Of a stretch of DNA of 64,000 nucleotides, positions 47,050 through 57,141 are shown in pieces. How positions within the stretch are numbered: the stretch's first letter is position 1; each line of letters opens with the position of its first letter. Both the position numbers and the translations under genes were made by a program. The stretch spans positions 82,634 through 146,633 of the forward strand of contig NZ_BMNT01000009.1 in assembly GCF_014646695.1 (NCBI RefSeq), given 5' to 3'. The notes below the pieces were generated by a model that did not search any database, was not told where the DNA came from, and saw only the letters and a list, made by a program, of their open reading frames with translations. This DNA comes from Sphaerisporangium melleum. Its GTDB lineage: Bacteria > Actinomycetota > Actinomycetes > Streptosporangiales > Streptosporangiaceae.

Positions 47050-47505
47050 TCAAACGCCGGAGCCGGCCAGGCCGCTCCATCGCGCGCCGACGCCGCGCAG
47101 CCGTACCAGCCGCTCGTCACCCTCGCCGGCCCGCTCGATCGCGATCTCCAGCCGGTCGTCGGTCAGGCCCTCGACCAGGCCCTCGCCCCACTCGACCACC
47201 GTCACCGAGTCGTCCAGCGAAGCGTCCAGGTCGAGGTCGTCGACCTCCAGCGCACCGCCGAGGCGGTAGGCGTCGGCATGGACGAGCGCGGGACCGCCGG
47301 TCAGGGACGGGTGGACCCGGGCGATCACGAACGTCGGCGAGGTGATCGGGCCGCGGACCTTCAGCCCCTCGGCGATGCCCTGCACCAGGGTGGTCTTACC
47401 GGCGCCCAGCGGCCCGGAGAGCACCACGAGGTCTCCGGGGCGCAGCAGGCGGGCGATCTGCTCACCCAGCGCCCACATGTCCTCGGTCGTCGCCGCGCGC
47501 CTCAT
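47050..47505 (-). CDS. tsaE: tRNA threonylcarbamoyladenosine biosynthesis ATPase TsaE
   Basis: 151 residues. P-loop ATPase that resets the TsaBD complex. Visible: Walker A SGPLGAGKTTLVQGIAEGL, SPTFVIARVHP and the Walker B-like VTVVEWGEGLVE. GGAGGG lies before the ATG at 47505; the frame extends to 47670 but lacks support there. It is separated from tsaB by the sortase pair. Confidence 0.95.
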   Translation of the reverse strand: MRRAATTEDMWALGEQIARLLRPGDLVVLSGPLGAGKTTLVQGIAEGLKVRGPITSPTFVIARVHPSLTGGPALVHADAYRLGGALEVDDLDLDASLDDSVTVVEWGEGLVEGLTDDRLEIAIERAGEGDERLVRLRGVGARWSGLAGSGV

Positions 47506-47638
47506 CAGTGGCCCTCCACCCTGTACCTGGTCAGAATCGTCCTTCGAACCCCGCCCGGCTCGCGAAACGCCGGGGAAGGCCCGGCGAACCGGGAAGTCCG
47601 GCAGAACGGCGGGGACGCGGCAGCGGCCGGACGCGCCG

Positions 47639-49036
47639 TCACGACGCCCCCTCCGTCGCCGCGGTGTCATTCTCCCCGCTCGCGGCCGTCCCGGTGGCCT
47701 TGTCGGCCTGCTCCGCCTTCCCGGGGCGCTCGATTTTGCCGGCCTTCTCGGCCCGGCGACCCGCCTTCGCGCTGCCGTCGACCTTCCCCGCGGCGTGTGT
47801 CTTCGCGGCGCCGTCGGCCTTTCCGGGGTGCGTCCTCGCGGTGCCGGTCGCCTTCGCCGTCCCCGCGGCCTTCGCCGAGCCGTTGCGCTCGGCCGGGCCG
47901 ACGTCCTTCGGCCCGGCCGCGGGGGCCGCCTGCGGTGCGGACCCGACGGACGGCCCGGCCGCCGTGGTGGCCTCGGCCCGCTCGACCTCTTCGACCTCCT
48001 CGACCCGCGCGAGCAGGTCGTCGATCACCTGGTTGATGATCACCGGTTTCTCCAGCAGCACCAGGTGCGAGGTGTCGGGGACCTCGGTCAGCCGGGCGGA
48101 GGCCACGGTGGCCGTGATGGCCTTGCTGTGCTCGGGAGGGGTTAGCCAGTCCTTCTCACCCACGATGACCTCGACCGGTACCTTGCCCACCACGTCGAGG
48201 GCGGCCAGCTTGTCGTGGGACATCAGCGCCGGGTAGAAGTCGGCGATCACGTCGGTGGGCGTGGAGCGGATCATCGACTCGGCGAAGTCGACCACGGTCG
48301 GGCTGACCTTGGCGGGGTCGCCGAACGCCAGGTAACGCAGGGCGAGGAACGACACGTCGTTGCCGGCCTGCCTGCCACGGTCGATCAGCGCGGCGCGCCG
48401 GCCGAGCACCGACACCGCCGGCGGGGCCGCCCAGTGGACGAGCTTGGAGACCAGCGAGGGAAGGCCGAGCGTGATCTCGGCGAGCCGGCCGGCCGAGGTG
48501 GAGATGAGGGCGACGCCGCGCACCTTGTCACCGAAAAGCTCGGGATGGCTGTCGGCGAGGGCCATGACGGTCATGCCGCCCATGGAGTGCCCGACCAGGA
48601 CGCACGGCCCGGGGACCAGCGCCTTGATGACCTCGGCCGCGTCGTCGCCCAGCCGGTCGATGGTGCAGTCGTCGGCCGAGGTGCGGGCCGAGCGCCCGTG
48701 ACAGCGCTGGTCCCAGAAGACCAGGCGATAACGGTCGCGCAGGTCACGCCGCTGGTAGTGCCAGGAGTCGAGGTTCAGGGTGTACCCGTGGCAGAAGACG
48801 ACGGTGAGCGGAGCGTCCTCCGGCCCGTCCACCTCGGCGTACAGCTCCGCGCCGTCGGAGGTGGTGACCGTGGTGCGGCGCCCGCGCAGCTCGCCGAAGG
48901 GCTCGCTGGCCTCCAGGTCCGGACGCAGACGGATGCGCCCGACGACGTACCGCTTGGCCAGAGCGGTCGCCGCGAGGCCCGCCGACGCCGTCCCGAAGAC
49001 GGCTCCGGCGATCCCGACCCTGCGCCGTGTGGACAT
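47639..49036 (-). CDS. Alpha/beta hydrolase with a Lys/Ala-rich tail
   Basis: 465 residues. The hydrolase core has the oxyanion HG motif VFCHGYTLNLDSWHYQ and the nucleophile elbow LVGHSMGGMTVMALA, with an N-terminal hydrophobic segment (VGIAGAVFGTASAGLAATALA) that may anchor it. The last 120 residues are low-complexity, rich in Ala, Lys, Gly and Thr (GKADGAAKTHAAGKVDGSAK), resembling histone H1-like tails. Substrate unknown. It is placed between tsaE and alr in the way seen in many actinomycetes, where the order alr-hydrolase-tsaE is conserved. Confidence 0.9.
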   Translation of the reverse strand: MSTRRRVGIAGAVFGTASAGLAATALAKRYVVGRIRLRPDLEASEPFGELRGRRTTVTTSDGAELYAEVDGPEDAPLTVVFCHGYTLNLDSWHYQRRDLRDRYRLVFWDQRCHGRSARTSADDCTIDRLGDDAAEVIKALVPGPCVLVGHSMGGMTVMALADSHPELFGDKVRGVALISTSAGRLAEITLGLPSLVSKLVHWAAPPAVSVLGRRAALIDRGRQAGNDVSFLALRYLAFGDPAKVSPTVVDFAESMIRSTPTDVIADFYPALMSHDKLAALDVVGKVPVEVIVGEKDWLTPPEHSKAITATVASARLTEVPDTSHLVLLEKPVIINQVIDDLLARVEEVEEVERAEATTAAGPSVGSAPQAAPAAGPKDVGPAERNGSAKAAGTAKATGTARTHPGKADGAAKTHAAGKVDGSAKAGRRAEKAGKIERPGKAEQADKATGTAASGENDTAATEGAS

Positions 49037-49049
49037 TCACGACCTCCTA

Positions 49050-50192
49050 TCAGTGGTGAACGCGCGGCACGCGTGAACCAATCCTGGTCACGATCTCATG
49101 AGTGATCGTGCCGAGGGAATCGGCCCACTCCTGCGCGGTCGGCTCACCCTCCGTGCCCGGACCGAACAGGACGACCTCGTCGCCCACGCTCGCCGGGTCG
49201 TCGCCGAGGTCGATCACGAACTGGTCCATGCAGATGCGGCCGGCCACCGTGCGGCGCCGCCCGGCCGCCCACACCTGCGCACGGTTGGTGCCCGCGCGCA
49301 TCACCCCGTCGGCATAGCCCAGGGGGACGAGCCCGAGCGTCGTCTCGCGGTCGGTGACGTACAGGTGGCCGTAGGACACTCCGGAGTCCCGCGGCACCCG
49401 CTTGACCATGGCCAGGCGGGCGGTGAGCGTCATGGCGGGCCGCAGCCCGAAGTCGCCCAGCTCGGGGATCGGGCTGAGCCCGTACACCGCGATGCCGGGA
49501 CGCACCATGTCGTAGTGGGCCTGCGGGAGCGCCACCGTGGCGGCCGAGTTGGCGATGTGGCGCAGGACGCCGGGCCCGGTCACCCCGGCCTTCTCGGCGA
49601 CGGCGAGGGCGTCCTCGAAGGCGGCGAGCTGGGCCTCGATCGCGGGATGCCCGGGGATGTCCGCGCAGGCGAGGTGGGACCACAGCCCGGCGATGCGGAT
49701 GGCGCCCTCGGCCTGGGCCGCCAGTGCCCGTTCGAGCAGCGCGGGCCACTCGCCGGCGGTGGCGCCGCCGCGCGACATCCCGGTGTCGATCTTGAGATGC
49801 ACGCCCGCCGGGCGGCCGGCCCGCCGGGCCGCGGCGGCGATGTCGTCCAGCAGCCAGGCCGCGGCGGCGGACAGCTCGACGTCCGCGGCCACGGCCTCCT
49901 CCAGCGGCTCGCCGGGAGTGATGATCCAGGTCAGGATGGGCGCCGTCACCCCCGCGGCGCGCAGGTCGAGGGCTTCGCGCAGCACCGCGGTGCCGAGCCG
50001 CGAGGCCCCGGCGGCCAGCGCGGCGCGCGCGACCGGGACCAGACCGTGGCCGTAGGCGTCGGCCTTGACCACGGCCATCAGCTCGGCCGTGGGAGCGTGC
50101 CTGCGCAGCAGGGTGATGTTGTGCGCGATCGCCGCGAGGTCCACCCGGGCCTGGCCGGGTGTCGCCGGGGAAGCGTCCGTCGGGAGACTCAC
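49050..50192 (-). CDS. alr: Alanine racemase
   Basis: 380 residues. Interconverts L- and D-alanine for peptidoglycan. The PLP lysine lies in MAVVKADAYGHGLVPVA, the catalytic Tyr in GVSYGHLYVT, and AGRICMDQFVIDLGDD closes the active site. The frame is open to 50357, but conserved sequence begins shortly after GTG 50192 (VSLPTDASP). It is upstream of the hydrolase with a 13-base gap, so they are cotranscribed. Confidence 0.96.
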   Translation of the reverse strand: MSLPTDASPATPGQARVDLAAIAHNITLLRRHAPTAELMAVVKADAYGHGLVPVARAALAAGASRLGTAVLREALDLRAAGVTAPILTWIITPGEPLEEAVAADVELSAAAAWLLDDIAAAARRAGRPAGVHLKIDTGMSRGGATAGEWPALLERALAAQAEGAIRIAGLWSHLACADIPGHPAIEAQLAAFEDALAVAEKAGVTGPGVLRHIANSAATVALPQAHYDMVRPGIAVYGLSPIPELGDFGLRPAMTLTARLAMVKRVPRDSGVSYGHLYVTDRETTLGLVPLGYADGVMRAGTNRAQVWAAGRRRTVAGRICMDQFVIDLGDDPASVGDEVVLFGPGTEGEPTAQEWADSLGTITHEIVTRIGSRVPRVHH

Positions 50193-50221
50193 TCTCTCAG
50201 TCTCGCAGGGGATCGGGCCGG

Positions 50222-51724
50222 TCAGGCACTCGCCATGAGAGCACGGACGGCCGCCGGGACGTGCAGGGCCACATCGAGGGCCGCGATCGGCGCCTGGCCC
50301 GCCCCCGGCTCGCCCGCCGCGAGACGGCCCGCCAGGCCGTGCAGATGCGCGGCGCACGAAGCGGCGTCATAGCAGCTCATGCCCCCGGCGAGGAAGGCTC
50401 CCGCGATGCCGGCGAGCACGTCGCCGGTGCCGCCGGTGGCCAGCCAGGGGGTGCCCGTGACGTTCACCCGTACCGGCCTGCCCTCCTCGGCGACCAAGGT
50501 GGTCGACCCCTTGAGCAGGACGGTCACGCCGAGCTCGCGGGCCGCGCGCCGGACGTGATGCAGGCGGCGGGCCTCGATCTCGGCGCGCGGGACGCCGAGC
50601 AGGCGGCCGAGCTCGCCGGCGTGCGGTGTGATCAGCGTGGGAGCCGGACGGCGCAGCAGCCCGGGGTCACGGGAGGCCAGGGTGAGCCCGTCGGCGTCGA
50701 GCAGCACCGGGACATCGGTGTCGAGGACCGAGCGGGCCGGCGCGTGGGCGTCGTCGCCGGTGCCCATGCCGGGCCCGAGCACCCACGCCTGCACCCGGCC
50801 GACCTCGCCGACCCCCTCGCCCGGCGCGAGGATCGTGGTCACGGCCTCCGGCCACCTGGCCCGCACCTGGGCGACCGGCTCGGCGGCGCTCGCGAACCGC
50901 ACCAGCCCGGCCCCGGCCCGTACGGCGCCGCCCACCGACAGCACGGCGGCCCCGGTGAAGCGGTCGCTGCCCGCGACCACCCCGACCACGCCCCTGCGGT
51001 ACTTGTCGGACTCCGCGCCGGGCCGGGGCAGCCGGTCGGCGACGTCCGGGCCGGTGAGCGCGGTGACGCCGGGGTCGGGCAGGTACGGCCCGAGGCCGAT
51101 GTCCGCCGGGTGCAGGGTGCCGACGCGGCCGGCGCCGGGGTCGATCAGCAGGCCGGCCTTGACCGCGCCGAAGGTCACGGTCAGCTGGGCGCTCACCGCC
51201 TCGCCCGCGACCTCCCCGGTGCTCGCGTCCACTCCACTCGGCACGTCGACCGCGACCACCACGCCGGGCAGCCCTGCCGTCAGCCGGGCCAGCGTCGCGT
51301 ACGGCTCGCGCAGCGGGCCGGTGCCGCCGATGCCCACCAGCCCGTCGAGGACGACGTCGGCGCGGCCGAGCAGGGCGGCGAGCGCCGGGTCGGCCGCGGC
51401 GGCCTCGTCCCGCGCGGGCACGGTGCGGCCTCCGGCGCGCAGCAACTCGGCCAGGCCGCCCTCGTGCGTCTTCCGGCCCGCCAGGACGGCGTGGACGCGG
51501 GCGCCGCGGCGGGCGAGGTCGGCCCCCGCGTACAGCGCGTCGCCGCCGTTGTCGCCGCTGCCCACCAGCAGGACGACGTGGGAGCCGTACACGCGGGGCA
51601 TGACGTTCACACAGGCGACGGCGAGGGCCGTGGCCGCGCGTCGCATCAGGGTGCCCTCGGGCAGGCGGGCCATCAGCTCGCGCTCGGCCGCCCTGATCTC
51701 GTCGGAGGTGTACGCGGTCAGCAT
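50222..51724 (-). CDS. nnr: Bifunctional NAD(P)H-hydrate epimerase/dehydratase
   Basis: 500 residues repairing damaged NAD(P)H. The N-terminal YjeF_N epimerase half has VVLLVGSGDNGGDALYAGADLARRG and VDVPSGVDASTGEV. The C-terminal ADP-dependent dehydratase half has VVGVVAGSDRFTGAAVLS, WVLGPGMGTGDD, LITPHAGELGRLLG and the catalytic GTGDVLAGI. It is between acpS and alr in the usual order. Confidence 0.95.
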   Translation of the reverse strand: MLTAYTSDEIRAAERELMARLPEGTLMRRAATALAVACVNVMPRVYGSHVVLLVGSGDNGGDALYAGADLARRGARVHAVLAGRKTHEGGLAELLRAGGRTVPARDEAAAADPALAALLGRADVVLDGLVGIGGTGPLREPYATLARLTAGLPGVVVAVDVPSGVDASTGEVAGEAVSAQLTVTFGAVKAGLLIDPGAGRVGTLHPADIGLGPYLPDPGVTALTGPDVADRLPRPGAESDKYRRGVVGVVAGSDRFTGAAVLSVGGAVRAGAGLVRFASAAEPVAQVRARWPEAVTTILAPGEGVGEVGRVQAWVLGPGMGTGDDAHAPARSVLDTDVPVLLDADGLTLASRDPGLLRRPAPTLITPHAGELGRLLGVPRAEIEARRLHHVRRAARELGVTVLLKGSTTLVAEEGRPVRVNVTGTPWLATGGTGDVLAGIAGAFLAGGMSCYDAASCAAHLHGLAGRLAAGEPGAGQAPIAALDVALHVPAAVRALMASA

Positions 51725-51813
51725 CTCACCGAATGTAGTCCGCCCCGATCACCCCCGCGAAGCGCACCCGCCGCGCGCCCGCCCCCGCGAAATCCCACCG
51801 GGCCGTCGGGCCG

Positions 51814-52164
51814 TCAGCCTTCGGCGATCACGTAGGCGATGGCGTAGCCGCCGTCGTGGCTCAGGGAGACGTGCCAGCGCCGCACGCCGAGCCGGTCGGC
51901 GACCTCGGCGACCCGGCCGCTCACCCCGAGGACCGGGCGGCCGTGCTCGGCGACGGTGACCTCGGCCTCCCGGTGGCCGAGCCCCGGCGGCGCGCCCAGC
52001 GCCTTGGCCACCGCCTCCTTCGCGGCGAAGCGGGCGGCCAGCGACGCGACCGGCAGCCCTTTCTCGGCGTCGGTGAAGACGCGGTCGAGCAGCGCCGGAG
52101 TGCGCTCCAGGGCGGCGCCCAGGCGCCCGATGTCCACGAGGTCCACCCCGATGCCCACGATCAC
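51814..52164 (-). CDS. acpS: Holo-[acyl-carrier-protein] synthase
   Basis: 116 residues. Moves the 4'-phosphopantetheine arm from CoA to acyl carrier protein. The Mg-binding [18 protein letters not shown] and the [12 protein letters not shown] motif with its Lys/Glu are intact, and [16 protein letters not shown] closes the protein. The GTG at 52164 encodes the conserved start; the frame to 52290 is an overrun. Confidence 0.95.
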   Translation of the reverse strand: MIVGIGVDLVDIGRLGAALERTPALLDRVFTDAEKGLPVASLAARFAAKEAVAKALGAPPGLGHREAEVTVAEHGRPVLGVSGRVAEVADRLGVRRWHVSLSHDGGYAIAYVIAEG

Positions 52165-52280
52165 GGCCCCATCTTGCCGCAGCCCGGCCCCCATCTCTCC
52201 CCGCCGCACCACCTTGGGAGGCGCCCGGCGGGGCGGGGCGGAGGAGATCGAACCGGGGGGCGTCAGTAGAGTTTGCGCCC

Positions 52281-53204
52281 ATGGAGGCACCGAACCCCTA
52301 CGTCGAGCTCACCCGCGAGCAGTGGCGAGGGCTGCGCAAGAACACGCCTCTCACGCTGACCGCGCAGGAGCTCGAGTCACTGCGGGGCGTCGACGACCCG
52401 ATCGACCTGACCGAGGTCACCGACATCTACCTTCCGCTCACCCGCCTGCTGAACCTGCACTTCACCGGGGCCCGGCAGCGCAGCGCGGCCGTCAACACCT
52501 TCCTCGGCGACGACCACGAGCCGACGACGTACATCCTCGGCGTGGCGGGCAGCGTCGCGGTCGGCAAGTCGACCACGGCCCGGCTGCTGCACACCCTGCT
52601 CGCCCGCTGGCCCGAGCACTCGCGGGTCGACCTGATCACCACCGACGCGTTCCTGTACCCGAACAAGGTGCTGGAGGAGCGCGGCATCCCGCACCGCAAG
52701 GGCTTCCCCGAGAGCTACGACCGCCGGGCGCTGGTGAACTTCGTCGCCGACGTCAAGGCCGGGGTGCCGGAGGTCAGCGCCCCCGTCTACAGCCACCTGG
52801 AGTACGACATCGTCCCAGGTGCCGTGCAGACCGTGCGGCGGCCCGACATCCTGATCGTCGAGGGCCTCAACGTGCTGCAGCCGGCCCCGCCCACGGCGCT
52901 CGCGGTGAACGACTACTTCGACTTCTCCATCTACGTGGACGCCGAGGTGGCCGACATCCGCTCCTGGTACGTGGACCGGTTCCACAAGCTGCGCCGCACG
53001 GCCTTCTCCGACCCCAAGTCGTACTTCTCCTACCTCGCGGAGCTGTCGGAACAGGAGGCGACGGCGTTCGCCAAGGACGTGTGGCGGGACGTCAACGAGC
53101 GCAACCTGATCGAGAACATCGCCCCGACCCGCGGGCGCGCCGGCCTGATCCTGCACAAGGGGGCCGACCACTCGGTACGCCGCGTCCAGCTCCGCCGCGC
53201 CTGA
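52281..53204 (+). CDS. coaA: Type I pantothenate kinase
   Basis: 307 residues. Phosphorylates pantothenate, the first step to CoA. The P-loop is [17 protein letters not shown] near residues 90-106; [18 protein letters not shown] and the C-terminal [15 protein letters not shown] segment ([13 protein letters not shown]) confirm the CoaA family. It is divergent from acpS, the CoA-using enzyme, with 116 bases between the start codons. Confidence 0.96.
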   Translation: MEAPNPYVELTREQWRGLRKNTPLTLTAQELESLRGVDDPIDLTEVTDIYLPLTRLLNLHFTGARQRSAAVNTFLGDDHEPTTYILGVAGSVAVGKSTTARLLHTLLARWPEHSRVDLITTDAFLYPNKVLEERGIPHRKGFPESYDRRALVNFVADVKAGVPEVSAPVYSHLEYDIVPGAVQTVRRPDILIVEGLNVLQPAPPTALAVNDYFDFSIYVDAEVADIRSWYVDRFHKLRRTAFSDPKSYFSYLAELSEQEATAFAKDVWRDVNERNLIENIAPTRGRAGLILHKGADHSVRRVQLRRA

Positions 53205-53245
53205 TCCCGCACGTACCACCCGGGCGGCGTACCTAGGCTTTGCTC

Positions 53246-54217
53246 GTGCTGCACTTGCGGGTGATCTCCCCGGCCGACCGGACCACCGACGTCCTCGGCC
53301 TGCTCGACGGCGCCGGCGGCGTCACGAACATCGTCGTACTGCCCGGCGCCGGGCACCGTCCCAAGGGCGACGTGGTCCTGTTCGACGCCGCGCGGGAGGC
53401 GACCAACGAGGTCATCGAGCGACTGAAGGAGTTGCGGCTGCCCGAGGACGGGTCGATCGCGGTCGAGCGGGTCGACCTGTCGCTGTCGGAGGCGGCCGAC
53501 ACCGCCGAAGCCGAGGCGCCGGGCGCTCCGGAGGACGCCGTGGTGTGGGAGGAGTTCGCCCGCCAGGTCGCGGGCGACTGCCGGATCACCTGGGCGTTCC
53601 TGGCGTTCCTCACGATCGCCACCCTGCTCGCGGCGATCGGCGTGCTCCTGCCGTCCATCATCCTGATCGTCGGCGCGATGGTCCTCGGCCCGGAGTTCGG
53701 CGCCGTGGCGGCGATCTCGTTCGGCCTGCTGCGCCGCGACCGCAGGCTCATCACCTCCGCCGTCCGGGCGCTGGCCTCGGGGTTCGCGGTGGCCATCGCC
53801 GTCACCTGCGTGTGCGCGCTGCTGTTCGCCGCGGTGGGCTGGATCGGCCCGCAGAGCCTCAACGGGCACGACGAGGTGGAGTTCATCGTCAAGCCCGACA
53901 AGTGGTCGCTGGTCGTCGCGCTGCTCGCCGGCGGCGCGGGGGTGCTGTCGGTCACCGCCGGCAAGTCCTCGGCCCTGGTCGGGGTGTTCATCTCGGTCAC
54001 CACGGTGCCGGCCGCGGGGTACGCCGCGGTCGCGGTCGCGCTCGGCAGGTGGAGCGACGTGGGCGGGTCGGTGACCCAGCTCGCGGTCAACATCGTGGGC
54101 ATGGTGATCGCGGGCACGGTGACGCTGCTGGTGCAGCACTACTTCTGGTCGCGGTACGGCCTGCGCATCGCCCGCGCTCCGCGATCTCCCCGCTCAGCGG
54201 GCGCCTGGCGCCCCTAG
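53246..54217 (+). CDS. DUF389 family membrane protein
   Basis: About 323 residues. The N-terminal 100 residues form a soluble domain with an ACT-like pattern (LHLRVISPADRTTDVLGLLDGAGGVTNIVVLPG), followed by the DUF389 region with six or seven membrane helices, including SIILIVGAMVLGPEFGAVAAISFGL. Function unknown; a transport role is usually guessed. The frame starts at TTG 53240, but GTG 53246 matches related proteins better. Confidence 0.85.
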   Translation: MLHLRVISPADRTTDVLGLLDGAGGVTNIVVLPGAGHRPKGDVVLFDAAREATNEVIERLKELRLPEDGSIAVERVDLSLSEAADTAEAEAPGAPEDAVVWEEFARQVAGDCRITWAFLAFLTIATLLAAIGVLLPSIILIVGAMVLGPEFGAVAAISFGLLRRDRRLITSAVRALASGFAVAIAVTCVCALLFAAVGWIGPQSLNGHDEVEFIVKPDKWSLVVALLAGGAGVLSVTAGKSSALVGVFISVTTVPAAGYAAVAVALGRWSDVGGSVTQLAVNIVGMVIAGTVTLLVQHYFWSRYGLRIARAPRSPRSAGAWRP

Positions 54218-54353
54218 CCGTACCGGGTCATGGCGCCTTCGGCGGACGGCGCGCCTCGTCCCCATGGCCGGATGCGGCCCGTCCCGGGGAGGAGGCGGGG
54301 TTCCTCCGTGTGAGGGAGGCTCGGTGGCCTGAGCTTTGGATAGTGTCCTCAGC

Positions 54354-55268
54354 ATGACCATCCTCGCCACCGAGGGGCTCACCAAGCGCTTTCCCCGGGT
54401 GACGGCGCTCGACCGGCTCACCGTCACCGCGGAGACGGGCGTCACCGGCCTCGTCGGCGCCAACGGCGCGGGCAAGTCGACGCTCATCAAGATCCTCCTC
54501 GGGCTGCTGGCCCCCACCGAGGGCCGCGCGACGGTCCTCGGCCTCGACCCCGCCTCGCAGGCGCTCGACATCCGCCGCGTCGTCGGATACATGCCCGAGC
54601 ACGACTGCCTGCCGCCCGACATGTCGGCGACCGAGTTCACCGTGCACATGGCCCAGATGTCCGGCCTGCCGCGCAGCGCCGCCCGCGAGCGCGCCGCCGA
54701 CACCCTGCGGCACGTCGGCCTGTACGAGGAGCGCTACCGGCCCATCGGCGGCTACTCCACGGGCATGCGGCAGCGGGTCAAGCTGGCCCAGGCCCTCGTC
54801 CACGACCCGCGGCTGCTGTTCCTGGACGAGCCCACCAACGGCCTCGATCCGCAGGGCCGCGACGACATGCTCGGGCTGATCCGGCGCATCGGCGGCGAGT
54901 TCGGCATCAGCGTCGTGGTCACCTCCCACCTGCTCGGCGAGCTCGAACGGGTCTGCGACCACGTCATCGTCATCGACGGCGGGCGGCTGCTGCGCTCCTC
55001 GGCCATCGGGGAGTTCACCCAGGCCACCCAGTCGATCATCGTCGAGGTGGAGGAGGGCGCCGACCGGCTGGCCGCGCGGCTGACCGAGGCGGGGCGGCGG
55101 GTCACCCCGCACGGCCGCACGCTCGCCGTCGAGGTCGAGACCGGCTCGCCCGCCGCCTTCGACCTCGTCCGGGACGCCGTGTGCGACCTCGACCTCAACC
55201 TGGTCCGGCTGGAGCAGGGCCGCCACCGCATCGAGGACGTCTTCCGGGAGGAGGCCGCCCATGTCTGA
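54354..55268 (+). CDS. ABC transporter ATP-binding protein (first of two)
   Basis: 304 residues. Walker A VGANGAGKSTLIK, signature YSTGMRQRVKLAQAL, Walker B LLFLDEPTNGLDP and switch His in VVTSHLLGEL. It belongs to the DrrA/CcmA-like group that works with separate permeases. The ATG at 54354 begins MTILATEGLTKRFP. It overlaps the next permease gene and heads a four-gene operon. The substrate cannot be read from the sequence. Confidence 0.92.
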   Translation: MTILATEGLTKRFPRVTALDRLTVTAETGVTGLVGANGAGKSTLIKILLGLLAPTEGRATVLGLDPASQALDIRRVVGYMPEHDCLPPDMSATEFTVHMAQMSGLPRSAARERAADTLRHVGLYEERYRPIGGYSTGMRQRVKLAQALVHDPRLLFLDEPTNGLDPQGRDDMLGLIRRIGGEFGISVVVTSHLLGELERVCDHVIVIDGGRLLRSSAIGEFTQATQSIIVEVEEGADRLAARLTEAGRRVTPHGRTLAVEVETGSPAAFDLVRDAVCDLDLNLVRLEQGRHRIEDVFREEAAHV

Positions 55269-56163
55269 GGCCGTCCCCGCGCCCGCCCCGGCGCAGCCCA
55301 TCGGGGTCATCCACGACATCGGCTACCGGCACTACGAGGGCGCGCGGCTCGGCCGCGGCCACGCCTTCGCCGCACTCACGCTGCACAGCCTGCGCGGCGT
55401 CTTCGGCCTGGGCCGCACCGCCCGCGCCAAGATCATGCCGTTCGTGCTGTTCGGGGTGATGATGCTGCCGGCCGCCGTCTCGATCGCCGCGATGGCGCTG
55501 ATCCAGCGGCAGGCGATGACCTATCCGTCGTACGCCGTGGTGATGCAGCCGGTGCTCGCGGTGTTCCTCGCCGCGCAGTCCCCCTATCTGGTGGCCCCCG
55601 ACCTGCGCTTCCGGGTGCTCCCGCTGTACCTTTCCCGGCCGATCGCCACGGCCGACTATGTGGCGGCCAAGCTCGCCGCCATGGCCGCCGCGCTGTTCCT
55701 GCTGATCGCGGTGCCGCTGACCACGCTGTACATCGGCGAGCTGCTGGTGGACCTGCCCGGCCCGCCGCACTCCGGGGAGTACTTCGCCGCGCTTGCGACC
55801 TCGGTCGTCTTCGCCGTGCTGCTGGCCTGCGCCGGAGTCGCGCTGGCGTCGTTCACCCCGCGGCGCGGGCTCGGTGTGGCCGCGGTCATCGCCGTGTACC
55901 TCCTGGCGTCGGCGATCTCCGGCGTGCTGGTCGGCGTGTTCGAGTCGATCAGCCGGGACGAGGCCGCCGCGTGGGCCTGGCTGATCAACCCGTTCTTCCT
56001 GGTGGACGCCGTACAGGTGTGGCTGTTCGGCACCCCGCCCAACAACGACGGCGGCTACCCGCCCGGAGTGGGCGGCCCGGTCGCCGCCGCCGGCGTGCTC
56101 GCGATCATCGCCCTGTCGGTGGCCGCGCTCCTGCTCCGCTACCGCAAGGCGGCCTCATCGTGA
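55261..56163 (+). CDS. ABC transporter permease (first)
   Basis: 300 residues with six membrane helices. The N-terminus HDIGYRHYEGARLGR is typical of actinobacterial permeases paired with such ATPases. It begins inside the preceding ATPase gene and its TGA overlaps the GTG of the second ATPase. Helices include IMPFVLFGVMMLPAAVSIAAM and GLGVAAVIAVYLLASAISGVLVG. Confidence 0.9.
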   Translation: MSEAVPAPAPAQPIGVIHDIGYRHYEGARLGRGHAFAALTLHSLRGVFGLGRTARAKIMPFVLFGVMMLPAAVSIAAMALIQRQAMTYPSYAVVMQPVLAVFLAAQSPYLVAPDLRFRVLPLYLSRPIATADYVAAKLAAMAAALFLLIAVPLTTLYIGELLVDLPGPPHSGEYFAALATSVVFAVLLACAGVALASFTPRRGLGVAAVIAVYLLASAISGVLVGVFESISRDEAAAWAWLINPFFLVDAVQVWLFGTPPNNDGGYPPGVGGPVAAAGVLAIIALSVAALLLRYRKAASS

Positions 56164-57077
56164 ACATCGAGCTGACCCAGGTCTCCCGCTGGTACGGCAA
56201 CGTCGTGGCCGTCAACGACGTCACGATGACCATCGGCCCCGGCGTCACCGGCCTGCTCGGCCCGAACGGCGCGGGCAAGTCCACCCTGCTGCACATGATG
56301 GCCGGGTTCCTGGCCCCCTCCACCGGCACCGCGACGCTGGAAGGGCGGCCCATCTGGCGCAACCACCAGATCTACCGGTCGATCGGCCTGGTGCCCGAGC
56401 GGGAGGCCGTCTACGGCTTCCTCACCGGCTGGCAGTTCGTCCTCTCCAGCGCCCGCCTGCACCGCCTGCCCTCCCCCGAGGACGCCGCCGCCAAGGCGCT
56501 CGCCATGGTCGAGATGGAGGGCGCGAAGGACCGCCGCATCGAGACCTACTCCAAGGGCATGCGCCAGCGGGTCAAGGTGGCCGCGGCGCTGGTGCACGAG
56601 CCGCAGGTGCTGCTGCTGGACGAGCCGTTCAACGGCATGGACCCCCGCCAGCGCCTGCACCTGATGGACCTCGTCACCGAGCTCGGCGCCGCGGGGCGCA
56701 CCATCCTGTTCAGCTCGCACATCCTGGAGGAGGTCGAGCGGGTCGCCCAGCAGATCGAGGTGCTGGTCGCCGGCCGGCACGCCGCCTCCGGGGACTTCCG
56801 CGAGATCCGCCGCCGCATGACCGACCGGCCCCACCTGTTCCGCGTGCGCTCCAGCGACGACCGCCGGCTGGCCGCCGCGCTGATCGCCGACGCCTCCTCG
56901 GGGGCGGTGTCGCTGTCCGAGGCGGGCCTGGAGGTCCAGGCCGTGGACTTCCGCCGGTTCACCTGGCTGCTTCCCCGGGTCGCCCGCGACGCCGGGGTCA
57001 CCGTCTGGCAGCTCTCCCCCGCGGACGAAGACCTGGAGAGCGTCTTCTCCTACCTGATCTCCCGGAGCACCCGATGA
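56160..57077 (+). CDS. ABC transporter ATP-binding protein (second)
   Basis: 305 residues. Walker A LLGPNGAGKSTLLHM, signature YSKGMRQRVKVAAAL, Walker B LLLLDEPFNGMDP, switch ILFSSHILEEVE. The GTG at 56160 overlaps the preceding stop (GTGA). It differs clearly from the first ATPase, so the operon may assemble a heterodimeric exporter or two related ones. Confidence 0.92.
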   Translation: MNIELTQVSRWYGNVVAVNDVTMTIGPGVTGLLGPNGAGKSTLLHMMAGFLAPSTGTATLEGRPIWRNHQIYRSIGLVPEREAVYGFLTGWQFVLSSARLHRLPSPEDAAAKALAMVEMEGAKDRRIETYSKGMRQRVKVAAALVHEPQVLLLDEPFNGMDPRQRLHLMDLVTELGAAGRTILFSSHILEEVERVAQQIEVLVAGRHAASGDFREIRRRMTDRPHLFRVRSSDDRRLAAALIADASSGAVSLSEAGLEVQAVDFRRFTWLLPRVARDAGVTVWQLSPADEDLESVFSYLISRSTR

Positions 57078-57141
57078 CCGCCCCGTACCGCCCACGCCAC
57101 CCCGCCCTCGCGGCCTCTCATGACGTCCTCAGGAGCCGGCG

